A stretch of 64,000 nt of DNA from positions 68,623,001 to 68,687,000 of the forward strand of contig OY856411.1 in NCBI GenBank assembly GCA_963693085.1, given 5' to 3'. This document shows positions 24,068 through 37,054 of this stretch, one piece after another (positions within the stretch are counted from its first letter, which is position 1; every line of letters starts with the position of its first letter). The translations under genes and the position numbers were made by a program. Origin of the DNA: Alisma plantago-aquatica (lineage: Eukaryota; Streptophyta; Magnoliopsida; Alismatales; Alismataceae). The notes under the pieces are model-generated. The model saw only the letters and a list, made by a program, of their open reading frames with translations. It did no database searches and was not told where the DNA came from.

Positions 24068-27000
24068 TGTTACACCCCGATCTCACAATTACCACTAATA
24101 ACGAGATTAGGGCATAAATTGAGGATTTAATGTAATACAAAGATCACCCTTAACTTTTTCTTCTTTTTCAAACTCTTTGTTTTCTCGCATTGAACCACAT
24201 AAACTAACTTTACAAGGGAATCTAAACATTGATTTCTCTAATCTGATTTCAACAGTAAAAATGCATGTATGAACATTCATTATGTTTCTCATACTTTTAA
24301 GCACATAAGACTTGCTGATTCACATATATTGCTAAAAGAGGAATAATGTTATACATCATTATTTACAACTCTCTCTTATTTCTTTACAAGGACCTAGAGT
24401 GACAAGGACCGAATGAACTTAACTATACTCAGACTTAACTCTTGTGGCAGATCTACTCTGATGCAATGATATCTTCAATCCCCACGGTTTTCCTAAAATT
24501 TTTGAGTAGAGGGGTGAGCCTACTCGCTCAGTGAATGAGTAAAACAATAATGCAGTCTAAAATACTGAATCAAACATTTATCATTCTTGGATAATTGAAA
24601 TAAAAAAAGACAGTAATTTCAAATTAAAAGACTAGATATTAAAAAAAACATACTAATAACATTGAAGCCTACATCATTAGAAATAAACAAGTATGGAAAT
24701 ACGATCCTTACTATATTCAATATTACATTTAAAGAACAACTGCTATGAAACTGAAATCAAATCTTTCTTAACTCTTCTTACTTATAAGAAACTCTTTAAA
24801 CTTCTATTATCATATTTTAGCTTATTCCCTGATCATATGCAATGTACTCTACATATGAAGAATCATAACGAAATACGATCTCACCGTACAAGACTTAGCT
24901 GACACACCCGGGATGCTAAGCCTGATTACATCACTGGTCTGCAACAGGAAATGGCTCTCTGGCCTCAGCACACCTATGGGCCGTAAAACTGAACTCCTCC
25001 TCTAACCTGAGCACACAGGCGGAGAATCAAGCCACCTATTGGCTTTTTTGTACTCTAGTGCCACCAGGATCTCTGGTTGATGTTGGACACTACATACTGC
25101 ATTTATAAGGAGACTTCCACTAGGGCTTCGTCCCCCGTACCACCTGTTAGTACGATCCGACCCCCGGATACTGGACATTGCCAGGGTTAGGTCGTTTCAT
25201 TCCTATGGCGCAGACCTCTCATAGGGAATATATGGTGTTCAGGACTACTATTATTACTGTAACTTTGATTATATCTTTCTCTTAGACTGATCTCTTTCAA
25301 CTCTATATATTAATGACTACTTGGACTATTGAATTGAAATCACTTATGATACTGAACTGAATGCTTAACATTTGTTTACCCCTTTCTTAGGGTTTCTCCT
25401 TACTCATGCACATATAGCACTTCTCATGTATTCAAACATATATCATGTCTACTAATATAAATATTCTCATTCAACATTTCTCACATTTATGCATGACATC
25501 GATAACATAACTATCTAGGGCATGCCATATCTCCACTTGCAATAGCATAACAACATATGCATTTCATGACAAGTATTTGAGTTAGAAAATCTGAATCTCA
25601 TAAACAAAGCATGTATGCATATAAGATAATATTCAAATAAAATCCCACAATATCACATGAATCATTTCAATCAGCCATTTACTACTAAATTAGATATGTA
25701 TACTTGTAAAAGTATACTAGATTGGGTTTCCATCCTTGATTACTTGCCATTCACAGGATATGTATTGTGAAAATCGGAAACTCTATTTGTCCATATATCA
25801 AATCAAAGAGATCAAACATGTAGAATTATATGCACTAGGAACATAAATAAGATCATATAAACATAAATCTGAATTTCAGCTATAATGTTGTTCAAGCACC
25901 CGAATAACTTGAAAATTCAGATCTTTAGAAGATTCTCAATAAACTTCTTAATTATGCAGTATTCAAGATACATGGATATCTATATCCATGTCATCATATA
26001 AAAGTTTTCAGATCATAGTTGGAACATAAATTGAAGTATTTTATAAACTGAATTCAAGAACAATTCTTTTCATTTATTGTCATCTAGGGAGAAATCGAGA
26101 ATATAAATTAAAACCATCTAATTGAGTATAATTGACTGAAATATTCTTTTACCCACTCATCCTAAGCTGTAAAATAGCTTAAAAACGTATCCCATATCTG
26201 AAAATCTCAAATCCATATCAAAACCCTAGCAATCGTCACTTTCTTCTTCCTTTCAACTCGGAAACCCTAGAATTGAAGATTAGGAGACAAAGAGTGAGAA
26301 AAGGACTTGATTTGATATGATTTTGAATCCAATCAGGGGAGAGACGGAAATCTTGACATATGAGAAAAGATTCACCATGAAACTATATCCAAAGTAGCTA
26401 AACTTACATGATTTCATCATTCCTCAAACCGCAAAACCCTAGGTCAGCATCTCCATCCCTTTCTCCTCTCAAACCCTAACTCTCCCTCTCTCTCTAGGAT
26501 TTCATTTCTCTAGATTGAATCATGAATTATGAGAGCTCCTTGTGTGTTAGGTTGACCATATAGAGCAATTGAGCTTCTTGGGTCAATTGCACATTGACCC
26601 CCGCACTATACTTTCTCTTATTTCAGCTGAATTTTCTGTCATTCGTCTACTGATAAGGTCTAAACGCATTAAAAAATTATGAAAATTTTACATATTTATG
26701 ATTGAGTTTCATATCTCCAGTTAAAATTTCAGATCATTTGGAGTTACCAATAAATAACTAAAAATCAAACAGTTCACTGCTATATCAATATGAAAATATG
26801 ATCGGTCGAGTTTGAAACTCGACCGACAAACAGGTCAGAACATTCTTCAAAAATTCTTATATTTTTCAATAGTGTTCAAATTTGATATATCCAAATCATA
26901 TCCAAATTTGAATTCAATCAGAGTTACACATAAAATACTAAAAAATCATTTAGTGAGACACTATACTTATCAAATTCTATATTCATATGTCATCAATACC

Positions 27001-27202
27001 CTAATTTGGGCCGATTAGGGTTTTCGAATCTTAAACACTAATTATGTGAATCAGAGTATGATTAAATCTTCTCATTATATGTAAAACATAAAAACTTAAC
27101 AACCATCACTAATCAAGATTTAAACAATGATCAACTTAGTTAAGCATACAATCATCCAAGTAAACCCTAGTTTACCAATTAAGCTTAGATGCGGTCATAA
27201 CA
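24068..27202 (-). mobile_element. Solo LTR, Tekay-like, 3135 bp (unit A)
   Basis: The insert starts TGTTACACCCC and ends GGTCATAACA on the plus strand and is flanked by CGGGG (24063-24067 and 27203-27207). By analogy with 11329-48675, whose LTR ends GGGGTGTTACA, this copy reads on the minus strand. Length is identical to its copy at 39403-42537. No primer site, polypurine tract or coding domain follows, so it is a solo LTR. Orientation is an inference. A 23-bp near-palindrome lies at 26803-26825. Confidence 0.82.
26803..26825. repeat. 23-bp near-perfect palindrome (class 2)
   Basis: Arms CGGTCGAGTTT and AAACTCGACCG are separated by a single G. The copy in unit B is 42138-42160. A related motif occurs three times in the SIRE-like LTR at 38116-38224. 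Confidence 0.9.
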
Positions 27203-27756
27203 CGGGGAGAGCCTTCGGTTGCTCTCTCGAAATGAGGCTGCAGCTACGTCTAGGGCTATTGTGGGCGCCGACTAGGAGAGGGATGGGAGGACGGCTGCTA
27301 GGTTTTCCTCAGGAGCGAACGTGCTCTGATACCATGTGAAATAAAATAATCTATTGAAAGAATGCAATTAGATGAATACAGACTGGACACCCTCTCCTTT
27401 ATATAGGAGAGGGGAGAAACCCTGAGACTTGTGTCCTAAGTAATATAAACGGGCCGAGACACTAAAGGCCCACTAACCTATTAACTAAATAGGCTAATAT
27501 AGACTCTTTAACAATTTTCATGTTCATGCTGATGTTAATGTTAAGATAATTGGAATTGAATCAGTTGTTATATGCTTCCCGAATCATGGACCTCAAGAAA
27601 TTGTTATGGGATATTATAGCCAAATCATGGACATTCGTGCCAATTATGAGTTTTCCTAGCATTAAGGGTTTTCCTAGCAATCATGTCCTCTTAAGTGGGC
27701 ATCTAGATAGATGCATATATTTACTGCTCAATTTTCATGTACTCATGAATGCTTAA

Positions 27757-27820
27757 TATAAAGTGGAAAGGTGTTGTTTATTCAGTGAGTAAAAAGGTTT
27801 ACAGGGTACTCTCTTATATA
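27757..27820 (-). repeat. Truncated Copia LTR at the tandem-duplication junction
   Basis: These 64 bases match 43092-43155, the edge of the minus-strand Copia LTR, then switch to the small Copia LTR (TGTAAATATT). Only the TATA bases are shared at the join. Confidence 0.9.
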
Positions 27821-27902
27821 TGTAAATATTCCTTCTCTATGTGATAAAGGGGAACCTGTCACAGCTGGGTATCGTTCTAGCCCAATACCTTTTCACAAAT
27901 AA

Positions 27903-28988
27903 TTCACCATTTTCTTAATATGAAAAGCAATGAGGCATAAGCCTTTCTCTCTCTTGATAATGCTTTCAAATATACATAAAAAGATAATGAGTTAGTCCTT
28001 GAGTGGATAAGTACTCTAAATCTCAAATTTGATTCAACTAATTCATTTAGGAAAGGATAATTCACTTTATCTCCTATTGTAATACATATACACTAAAGAT
28101 AATGACGCATGAATTTTATGAATTAAAGATGATCAAAACCTAAATCTAATCATATAAGAAGGTTTTAGACTCCTTACTCATCTTATGGTTCAAATATGAG
28201 ATCAATTTGACTTTGTTTGACCCCTAAAACGATTTTGGAAAGTTTTATAAAGTTTAAAGCTTAAAACAATTGATATTTGATTTATAGGAATCAATTTAGT
28301 AAAGTTTCTGATTTAATCAATTGTCACACTAATGAGTTATGCGAAGAGGAGTCCGACTCGGACTCTCGGATCTCTGACACCCGCGAGAGGGGGAAGTTCA
28401 TCCTCCTTGCCTGACACCCTCTTCGCGTTGGACTCTAATGGTCCGCAGGACAATCTCCACAGCCGACCAAGTCTCGCTTTCTGTTGTGTCTCGACACCTG
28501 GAAACCTACCAGAATCGGCCTCCACTGGTTCTCATTTCGTTTCAGCTCAAACTCCTTGGGGTTTGGCGATGTAAGGAGTCCTGCCCAACTTGGGTGCCTT
28601 AGATGCCCTATTTCCATCTCTGATTGGTATCCTAAACTCTTTAGACATTCCCCTATATAACTGTGCTATACTTGATCACCAAGATCCCTCAAATGCTTTT
28701 CACGAGCCCTGGTTTGCATCCGATCGTCCCTAAGCATAGCCGACCTTCCTCCTTGTGGTTCTTCAAGCTTGTAGCATCGCCTACATGATCCAGACTGCTG
28801 GGCACCAAGATGTGTGGCGAACTTGATTCTTAGCCCATGCAGAGACCTTTTGGCGCTGCCAATTTGGAAAGACAATTGGTAAACCCCTTTTTCCTTTTTT
28901 TTTGGTTTTGTTGTTGTTTATTCACCCCATCAATATGGATTCCCACACCTTTGATGCTTCTGGCCTACATTTTTCTTTTGCTTACCTC
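27903..28988 (+). other. Tekay-like LTR interior (unit B), no gene
   Basis: Copy of 12008-13092 with scattered substitutions. An 80-codon ORF at 28332-28574 corresponds to 12437-12679; no domain is recognised in it. Confidence 0.6.
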
Positions 28989-29467
28989 CGCCGTGATACA
29001 GTTTCGCCAGGTTCACTCATCCAGTTGGCTACTTATCCAGCTGGCACTGCTGACTTGTTCGTTCGACTCTGTCTCTTTTCTTTTCTGCTATGTCTTAAGC
29101 TAGCTATGTAGACATGTCTAACTAGGGGCTGACGTGGTCCAATTAACTGTCGCGACTGCGTCACCGTCGAGCATTGATTGGTTGTAATATTTCAATGTTT
29201 GAGAATAAATAGTCAGCACAGACCGGACCAGGGGGTATCTGGTTTTGATCCCAGTTCTGTCTCGTAGCATCTCCAATTCTCTCTGCCTTCTCATCTTTTC
29301 CCTCATCAACCATAGGTTCATCCCGGCGAACTCCTTTCTTCTCATCATTGAGAAGGAGTGCCCGACTGAATCCTAACATCTTGGTATCAGAGCAACCACC
29401 GCTCTTACCGCTGCCTGCGTCACCACCCCTGATATGGGGGAGTCTGTTCCTGGACGGCAGCGAGAAG

Positions 29468-30350
29468 ATGACCAGTGCGGCAAAGTCTACCTACAACGTC
29501 GACGACGAGAAAGGCGCGCACGAGTCAGAGACGCCACCTAAGAAGATGAGGCAGCTGATGGTCCAGATGATGGCGCAAATGGACGAGCTCACTGTGTGGT
29601 AGCGAGGGATGGAGAAGAGGATGGAGGATCTCGAATCTAAAGGCAACTGGAGAACATGAGACACTTCAAGTTACAACAATGAAGAATTCCTGGTGCAGTA
29701 GTCGAATCGAGTTTAGTTACCAATGTACAACGGAGCGGATGACCCGGCGGATTGGATCCAGTGCGCGCAGAGGTATTTGGATCAAAATCCTCATATCACA
29801 GAGAAGAAGAAGCTGAAGTCGATCGCCCAATTTCTTCGAGGTGAGGCACTGAACTGGTTCACGTGGTGTGAGAAATCGGGAAGGGTAGGAAACTAGAGGG
29901 AGTTTCAAATCGCAATTCAGAAGAGATTTGGAGTGGAATTGGAAGACGGACCGATCGGGGCTCTCTCGCGGCTGTCTCAGAAGGGGACAGTGAGGGAGTA
30001 CCAGCGGGAGTTCGAAAGGCAGATGAACTTGTGTCCACCAATGTCAGAGGCAATGCTCTGTCCGATCTACAAAGGGGGACTCAAACCGGAGATAAAAGCG
30101 GAGTTGAAGATGTCACGATAGAGAGATCTTATGGATCTGTGTGAGAAGGCGACTGCATCGGAAGATAAATGCAGGTTGCAGAAGAAGGAATTCATGGCGT
30201 CCGGGGGACGGAGTCGATTCGAAACGCCGAAACCGCAACGAGCGAGGACAACAGGGGGATCGGGACCGCCTGTGATCAAACAACTGTCACGGGAAGAGAG
30301 GGAGGATCGAAGAGCGAAGGGTTTTTGTTTCAGGTGTGATGAGAAGTACA
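29468..30350 (+). pseudogene. Chromovirus gag (copy B), many stops
   Basis: ATG 29468 is equivalent to 13572. In-frame stops include TAG 29600-29602, two more near 29700, one replacing a Trp near 29894 (GN*REFQ), and TAG 30119-30121. The capsid domain is still readable. The zinc knuckle at about 30325 keeps CFRCDEKYTPGHRC. Confidence 0.82.
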
Positions 30351-33300
30351 CGCCTGGACACAGGTGTAGTGGAAGGCTTCTGTGCCTGATCTGTGAGAAG
30401 GACGAAGACACATGGGAGGTTATATCTAGAAATGGAGGAGATGAGATCGAGGACTTAGAAGAGGTTGAGAAGCCACAACTTAGAAAAATTTCATTACATT
30501 CGGTGACTGGCGAGGAGATGACAAAGCAATTCAAGATGTGGGGGCTGGTGGAAGGGAAACGATGTTTGATTTTTTTAGACTCCGGAGCCACACATAACTT
30601 CTTAGACTTTACACTAGTCAGAGAATGGGGACTACAGGTGGTGCCAACACCAACTATGACAGTGGAGGTAGGGGGTAGAGGTGAACTATTGTCGTGTGGA
30701 CTTCTTCCCCACTGCCAGGTTCAGACACAGGGATACCGAACGGAGGAGGAGGTATTCGTGCTACCATTAGGCTGTCGGCAACTGGTGTTGGGATTAGGAT
30801 GGCTTGAGAAGCTAGGACCGATCACCCATGACTACAAAGAGAAGACAATACAATTCAAGGAGAAAGGAAGGGAGTTTGTACTGCAAGGACTCAAACCCCA
30901 GGGAATTAAGGAGATCACAGGGAAGGAGCTGCTGACAGAATTGAGAGGAGCCTCATGGGCCTTGATGTTGCAATTAACGAATGAAGGGGCGAAGGAGGAC
31001 TCAAGGGAGACATTGACAAAATCACTGGTGGGGGATATATTGGAGCAGTATCAGCAGGTTCAGACACAGGGATATCGAACGGAGGAGGAGGTATTCGTGC
31101 TACCATTAGGCTGTCGGCAACTGGTATTGGGATTGGGATGGCTTGAGAAGCTAGGACCGATCACCCAGGACTACAAAGAGAAGACAATGCAATTCAAGGA
31201 GAAAGGAAGGGAGTTTGTACTGCAAGGACTCAAACCCCAGGGAATTAAGGAGATCACAGGGAAGGAGCTGCTGACAGAATTGAGAGGAGCCTCATGGGCC
31301 TTGATGTTGCAATTAACGAATGAAGGGGCGAAGGAGGACTCAAGGGAGACATTGATAGAATCACTGGTGGAGGATATATTGGACCAGTATCAACAGGTGT
31401 TTGCGAAACCAAAAGGGCTACCCCCTCCAAGAGTTGTGGATCACAAAATACCGTTGAAGGACGAAAAGAAAGTAGTGGCGGTACCCCCTTATCGATATGC
31501 TCACGCTCAGAAGAATGAAATTGAACGCCAAGTAAGGGAGATGAGGGAACAAGGACTGATACGACCGAGTAATAGTCCTTTCTCTTCGCCGATGCTGCTG
31601 GTTAGGAAGCATGATGGAACATGGAGGTTCTGTATTGACTATCGAGCCCTCAATCATCACACTATCAAAGATCGACATCCTATACCGGTCATCGACGAGC
31701 TTCTAGATGAGCTATCAGGGGCGTGCTGGTTTTCGAAATTGGATTTACGATCTGGATATCATCAAATTCGCGTGGAGAAGACAGATGTGCAGAAGATGGC
31801 TTTCCGCGCACATGAAGGGCACTACGAGTTCATGGTGATGTCGTTTGGTTTGACAAATGCGCCAGCCACATTTCAACATTTGATGAATGAAATCTTCAGA
31901 CCAATACTTCGCAGGTTTGTCTTAGTCTTCTTTGATGATATCCTGGTGTATAGTAAGACATTGTTGGAGCATAAGGAGCACCTGAGAAGAGCCCTGGAGA
32001 TACTGAAGATGCACAAGTTGTATCCAAAGATGAGTAAGTGCAAATTCGCAGTTGAGGAGGTGCAGTACCTGGGCCATGTCATTTCGGCAAAAGGTGTAGC
32101 AATGGAACAGGAGAAGGTCACCGATGTACAACAATGGCCAGTGCCAAAGACCCTTAAACAGTTGAGGGGATTTCTGGGATTAGCAGGCTATTATCGGAAA
32201 TTTATTAAAGGGTTTGCAGTGATCGCGTGGCCAGTCACTGTTCTATTGAAGAAGGACGCCTTTAAATGGAGTGATAAGGCAACACAAGCGTTCGATCAAT
32301 TGTAGAAAGCTCTGACATCAGCTCCTGTATTGGCAGTGCCCGATTTTTCAAAAAATTCACTATTGAAAGTGATGCATCTGGTGTGGGAATTGGAGGAGTT
32401 CTCTCTCAACAGTCGCATCCAATAGCTTATTACAACAGAGCTTTGAAAGGAAAACAACTAAACTTATCAACATACGAAAAGGAGTTCTTGGCGATTGTAG
32501 AATGTGTGCAGAAGTGGAGACCGTATCTTCTGGGACAGGAGTTTGTGATCAGGACAGATCACCGGAGTTTAAATTTTTTTTTTGGAGCAGAGGATGAACA
32601 CGCCCACTCAAGAAAAATGGTTGCATAAGTTACTGGGATACTCATTCCGAGTTGAGTATAGGAAGGGAAGCCAAAACCAAGCGGTGGATGCCCTATCTCG
32701 CAAAGAAGATGAAGCCTCTTGCTATGGACTCACGACTATAACATCATCTTGGTTGGATGAAGCTCGAAGAGAATCTACTCACCTGGCGGATATGGTGACT
32801 ATGATGCAGAACTGGGAAGCGGGGCAGCTCAATTCACAACTATATACGAAGAAAGGAGGGTTACTGTATTACAAGGACCGGCTGTAGAGCCAGCAATCCA
32901 CATTGCTTAACACAATTATGCAGGATGGTCACACTTCTAAGATTGGGGCCATTCCGGTTTTTCTAAGACACTGCATCGAATCAAACGAGATTTTTTCTGG
33001 GTAGGCATGAAGAAGATGGTCAAAGAGATGGTGAAGAATTGCATTATTTGCCAGCAGAATAAGTATGAAACTCGAGCACCTTCTGGTCTTCTACAACCAC
33101 TGCCTTCACCACAGGCCATTTGGGAGGACATTTCAATGGACTTTATTGAAAGCCTGCCAACGGTCAAAGGGAAGTCTGTTATACTCGTGGTGGTGGACTG
33201 CTTATCCAAAGATGGTCATTTCATCACCCTGGGTCACCCTTATACTGTAGTATCAGTGGCGGAAGTTTTTATTGCTGAAGTTGTTCGGCTCCATGGAGTT

Positions 33301-34188
33301 CCGGTGAGCATTGTCTCCGACCGTGACCCTGTCTTCACTAGTAAATTTTGGGAGGAATTGTTCAAGCGCAGCGTGACAAAGCTATGTCGAAGCTCCGCTT
33401 ACCACCCCCAGTCGGATGGACAAACAGAGGTGCTCAATCACTGACTCGAGACGTATTTACGGTGTTTCTACAATACTCAGCCTTGCGACTGGTTACGCTG
33501 GCTACCGTGGGCGGAGTTTTTGTACAACACGTCGTAGCATTCAGCTCACGGATTCACACCATTTCAGGTGGTTTATGGGAGGGAACCACCTTCCTTGTTT
33601 CCTCATGAAGCAGGAACAACATCTTCACCGGTAGTGGAGGAACTACTCACAACAAGGCACTGGATCCTTAGGAGATTGAAGAGAAATTTAGATCGTGCTC
33701 GCGATCGAATGAGGAAGCAGGCAAATAAACGACAGTGCGATAGGGAATTCACGGTAGGTGATTGGGTTTGGTTGAAACTCCAGCCTTATCGACAACACAC
33801 GGTGGTGCGTCATAGTACTCAGAAGCTCGCAACTCGATTTTTTGGGCCCTATGCGATTACGACAAGGATTGGGGCTGTTGCTTATAAATTGGAATTACCG
33901 GCTGATGCCTTAGTTCACCCGATATTTCATGTATCTTAGCTTAAGCCGTTTCATGGGCCACATCCAGCACAAACTGTGTCACTTCCAGATTGGGACTGGG
34001 CAATGGCTTCCAGGTTTCCCGAGAAGCTGTTGGCAAGGCGGATGGTGCGAGACGGCCAGGTAGCAGCATCTGAGGTCCTGGTTCAGTGGATTGGTGAAAG
34101 TGCAGAAGAAGCGACCTGGGAACGATACGAGAAGCTCCGCTCAACTTTTCCATCTTGGTTGGCCTCCGAGGACGACGCCATTGTTTAA
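30351..34188 (+). pseudogene. Chromovirus pol with chromodomain (copy B)
   Basis: Protease, RT and the start of RNase H are open as one frame from 30131 to TAG 32303-32305 (724 codons), including the 339-bp in-frame duplication. DSGATHNF is near 30580, and the FFDDI box near 31927. After that come a one-base change near 32350, a gain in the T run at 32574-32583, a small deletion with TAG near 32885, and a TGA near 33442 in integrase. TAG 33937-33939 is shared with copy A. Integrase HHCC, VSDRDP and [11 protein letters not shown], and the chromodomain (PEKLLARRMVRDG to EEATWE, about 34015-34125), are clear. The frame ends at TAA 34186. Confidence 0.88.
30716..31393 (+). repeat. 339-bp in-frame tandem duplication within pol
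   Basis: 30716-31054 and 31055-31393 are near-identical (a handful of differences) and both begin CAGGTTCAGACACAGGGATA. The unit is 113 codons, so the frame is kept. It covers the protease C-terminal part (VFVLPLGCRQLVLGLGWLEK) and the linker up to RT. Copy A has a single unit. CAGGT occurs at both original ends, so slippage or unequal exchange at this pentamer is a simple explanation. Confidence 0.93.
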
Positions 34189-34590
34189 GGGGGGAGGAGT
34201 TAATACGGTTCCGCCAGGTTTACTCATCCAGCTGGCTACTTATCCAGCTGGCACTGCTGACTTGTTTGTTCGGCTCTGTCTCTTTTCTTTTCTGGTATGT
34301 CTTAAGCTAGCTATGTAGACAAGTCTAACTAGGGGCTGACGTGGTCCAATTAACTGTCGCGACTGCGTCACCGTCGAGCATTGATTGGTTGTAATATTTC
34401 AATGTTTGAGAATAAATAGTCAGCACAGACCGGACCAGGGGGTATCTGGTTTTGATCCCGGTTTTGTCTCGTCACATCTCCAATTCTCTCCGCCTTCTCA
34501 TCTTTTCCCTCATCAACTATAGGTTCAGCCCGACGAACTCCTTTCTTCTCATCTGTGAGAAGGAGTGCCCGACTGAATCCTAACATGCCA

Positions 34591-35761
34591 AGGGGCCGTG
34601 ACGCCTCCTAAGGATCTAGTTTTGTTTGTACCGACCTGAGACATGTTTCATGTGTTGCTCTTCCTGCTATTGTGGCGGGAGGGTTGGGTTTCATCTTCAG
34701 TCACCGCAAGACCTGCTTTCTGGGGTCATCGAGTTTGATAGGGTGAGAGGGAGTTAGTTGTAGCTGTTTCGATCAATGTTTACCAATGATAGCATCGTTT
34801 TTGTTTTACATAGATCCAACCTCTACAAACTGCTAGAAGCATGAGGTTGAAGAAGGATACTCAGATCTTTGATCATGTTTGACCTTGGTTTTGAAATATG
34901 GACTCACGCTCAATCATGGGCAATTTGGGTTTTTTTTCACATGGCCCCTCGCCGTGATATTGTGTTTTTTTGAGGGAGGGCACTGCCATCATGACAATCT
35001 ATGGTTGGGCCAGCTTGGTAGCGCCCCACCAGTAATGTTTCTCCTTTTGAGTTTAATTATCGGTTTCTCGAGATTTTGATTGGTCGGACTTTGCAAACCC
35101 ATGGTAAATCACTACTTAATTAGAGAAATACCCAACAATACCCGTTAGAAAGGTATTTTAATAAGGAAACCAATTTTTGTAGTTTTCAAACCAAATTTTT
35201 CCTTTCTATTTTGATGTTTTCATATGGAACCCTAAAGCTCTAAGGTTGAGTACATGTCGATTAATGTGATCTAAATAATAAATAATTGGATTAGTTAATC
35301 ATGGAGGTCGACATAATTTGTAAATAAGATATTAGGAACCTTGATAATACCTACTCCTAATTCCTTATACACCAAAGTCCAACCCTAATGTACACAACCC
35401 CAATTCAACCAAGGATCAATACAAGGTATTGATTTATGACGTTCAATGATTATTTATAAGTATTTAGAGCCAAATCAGAACGAGAAGAGTTGACCTAGGT
35501 GTCTTTGCTCCAGGTAAGCGGGTCATGCCACTGTACATATGTACATTGGTTGAATTAATGCTACATATGGTTTATGAATAATACTTCAATTTCAAGCTTA
35601 ATGTTCTAAATCTTGTTTATTATATCAGTTGCTTGAGGATAGCTATGTCATATGTCTTATAGTTACCATGAGCACTAAGATTAAAGATTATGGTTATGGA
35701 TTAATAAATTAGAAGTTCAAGCTTCTAGAGGGAGAGATCTCATCAAGTTTAAGATTATTTT
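34591..35761 (+). other. Tekay-like LTR interior (unit B), no gene
   Basis: Copy of 20799-21968 with scattered substitutions; no gene seen. Confidence 0.55.
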
Positions 35762-37054
35762 TGTGAAATAAAATAATCTATTGAAAGAATGCAATTGGAT
35801 GAATACAGACTGGACGCCCTCTCTTTTATATAGGAGAGGGGAGAAACCCTGAGACTTGTGTCCCAAGTAATCTAAAGGGGCCAAGACACTAAAGGCCCAC
35901 TAACCTATTAACTAAATATGCTAATATAGACTCTTTAACACTCCCCCTCAAGCTGGAGCATGGGTGAAACACATGTACAAAGCTTGGAGGTTACAAGACT
36001 CAATAAAACGATAAAAGAAATGATAGATGAAAGATAAAAGATAAATATCACTCCCCATACAAAAATTGATACTCCCCCTGAATCATATGATGGCACCTCT
36101 TTTCTTTGAAATTATATTTTGCAGGTTGGAGATCCTCGAGCTCTGATGAAGGTCTTTTTGGAGTGCATCTGGAATGAAGAGCATCTGAAATGGAATCTGA
36201 ATACTGCAACAGTAATTCGGCACTTGGAGAAGACGATCATCAATACCACAACTATGAAAACTTCACTAGAATACATACTTAACGCGACACGAACGCAGAT
36301 CTCCAATGATGATGCAGCAATAGTGGTGTCTTCAAAGCGTCTGAGAAAACGTGCATAACGTGGCACGAACACGAACGAGTGATGTGTTGGTGATACGATG
36401 CAAGTACCATAACTATGTAGCGAGAACCTTGGAAGCTTGACAGGAAAGGAGATATCATCCATCAAGGAAAGTCCCAAGATGATCAGCAATAGGTGATGTC
36501 GAAACAACAGATGCAACTCGGAGAAGACGTGATGAAGCAGCTCAGTGAAGATAAACTCTGAGCTTATGAAAATCTGAAGAAGCACCCATCTGCCTCATAT
36601 GAATGTAGTTGAAGAAATACACCATCAACACCTGACGTATATAACGCGGTACGAACGCAGATACGGTGTCGACACTGAATGAAGCTGGCTGGAGGTGGAG
36701 AACAGACGTGCTGAAGAACGTGAAGCTCCATGAAGATAACCTAAAAAATGTAGCCTGTATCATCTCTTCTCATATTCTCTCTCTCATACATATTCTCTCA
36801 CACTCTCTCTCTCTCTTCTCATCTCTTCCTCTCCACTCTATCCCCCGCACACCAAATACGATGAGAGTGAGTGTTTGGTGTGGAGAAATGGACATATGAC
36901 CCCCTGCACTATGGAAAGGGGTACACACATGATATGGGTGGGTGGGAAAAGAATTGGTGGGTTTGAGAGAAATTTGAGTATAACGAGATGTGTAATATGT
37001 GGAGAATAAAACCGATAACCAAAGAGAATATGCTAAATGAGTCAATGTAAGATC

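Larger units (their letters stand above)
21969..27513 (-). mobile_element. Non-autonomous Copia-type LARD, minus strand (unit A)
   Basis: LTRs are 21969-22147 and 27335-27513 (179 bp each, about 7 differences). ATTTT flanks both sides (21964-21968, 27514-27518). Read on the minus strand, the element starts TGTTAAAGAGTC and carries a TGGTATCAGAGC primer site inside the right LTR (27323-27334). A polypurine tract lies next to the left LTR (CCCCCCTCAAGC near 22150). Its interior, after removing the solo LTR at 24068-27202, is about 2.05 kb and is related to the plus-strand LARD at 17495-19946. No pol domain is present. Confidence 0.9.
11924..27818 (+). repeat. Tandem duplication, unit A (15.9 kb)
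   Basis: TATGTAAATATTCCTT at 11924 recurs at 27819, and from there the sequence repeats in order: LTR interior, chromodomain Gypsy, LARD, solo LTR, LTR interior. Unit A ends in the first 64 bases of the minus-strand Copia LTR (27757-27820), joined abruptly to the small Copia LTR. Unit A alone contains the LARD at 17495-19946. Confidence 0.92.
28994..34585 (+). mobile_element. Chromodomain Ty3/Gypsy element, copy B
   Basis: LTRs are 28994-29378 and 34201-34585 (385 bp each). The primer site is at 29382-29393. Flanks CGCCG (28989-28993) and TGCCA (34586-34590) are the CGCCA duplication of copy A with one change each. Total length is 5592 bp, which includes an extra 339-bp tandem repeat. It is uninterrupted by other elements but has more coding lesions than copy A. 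Confidence 0.95.
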
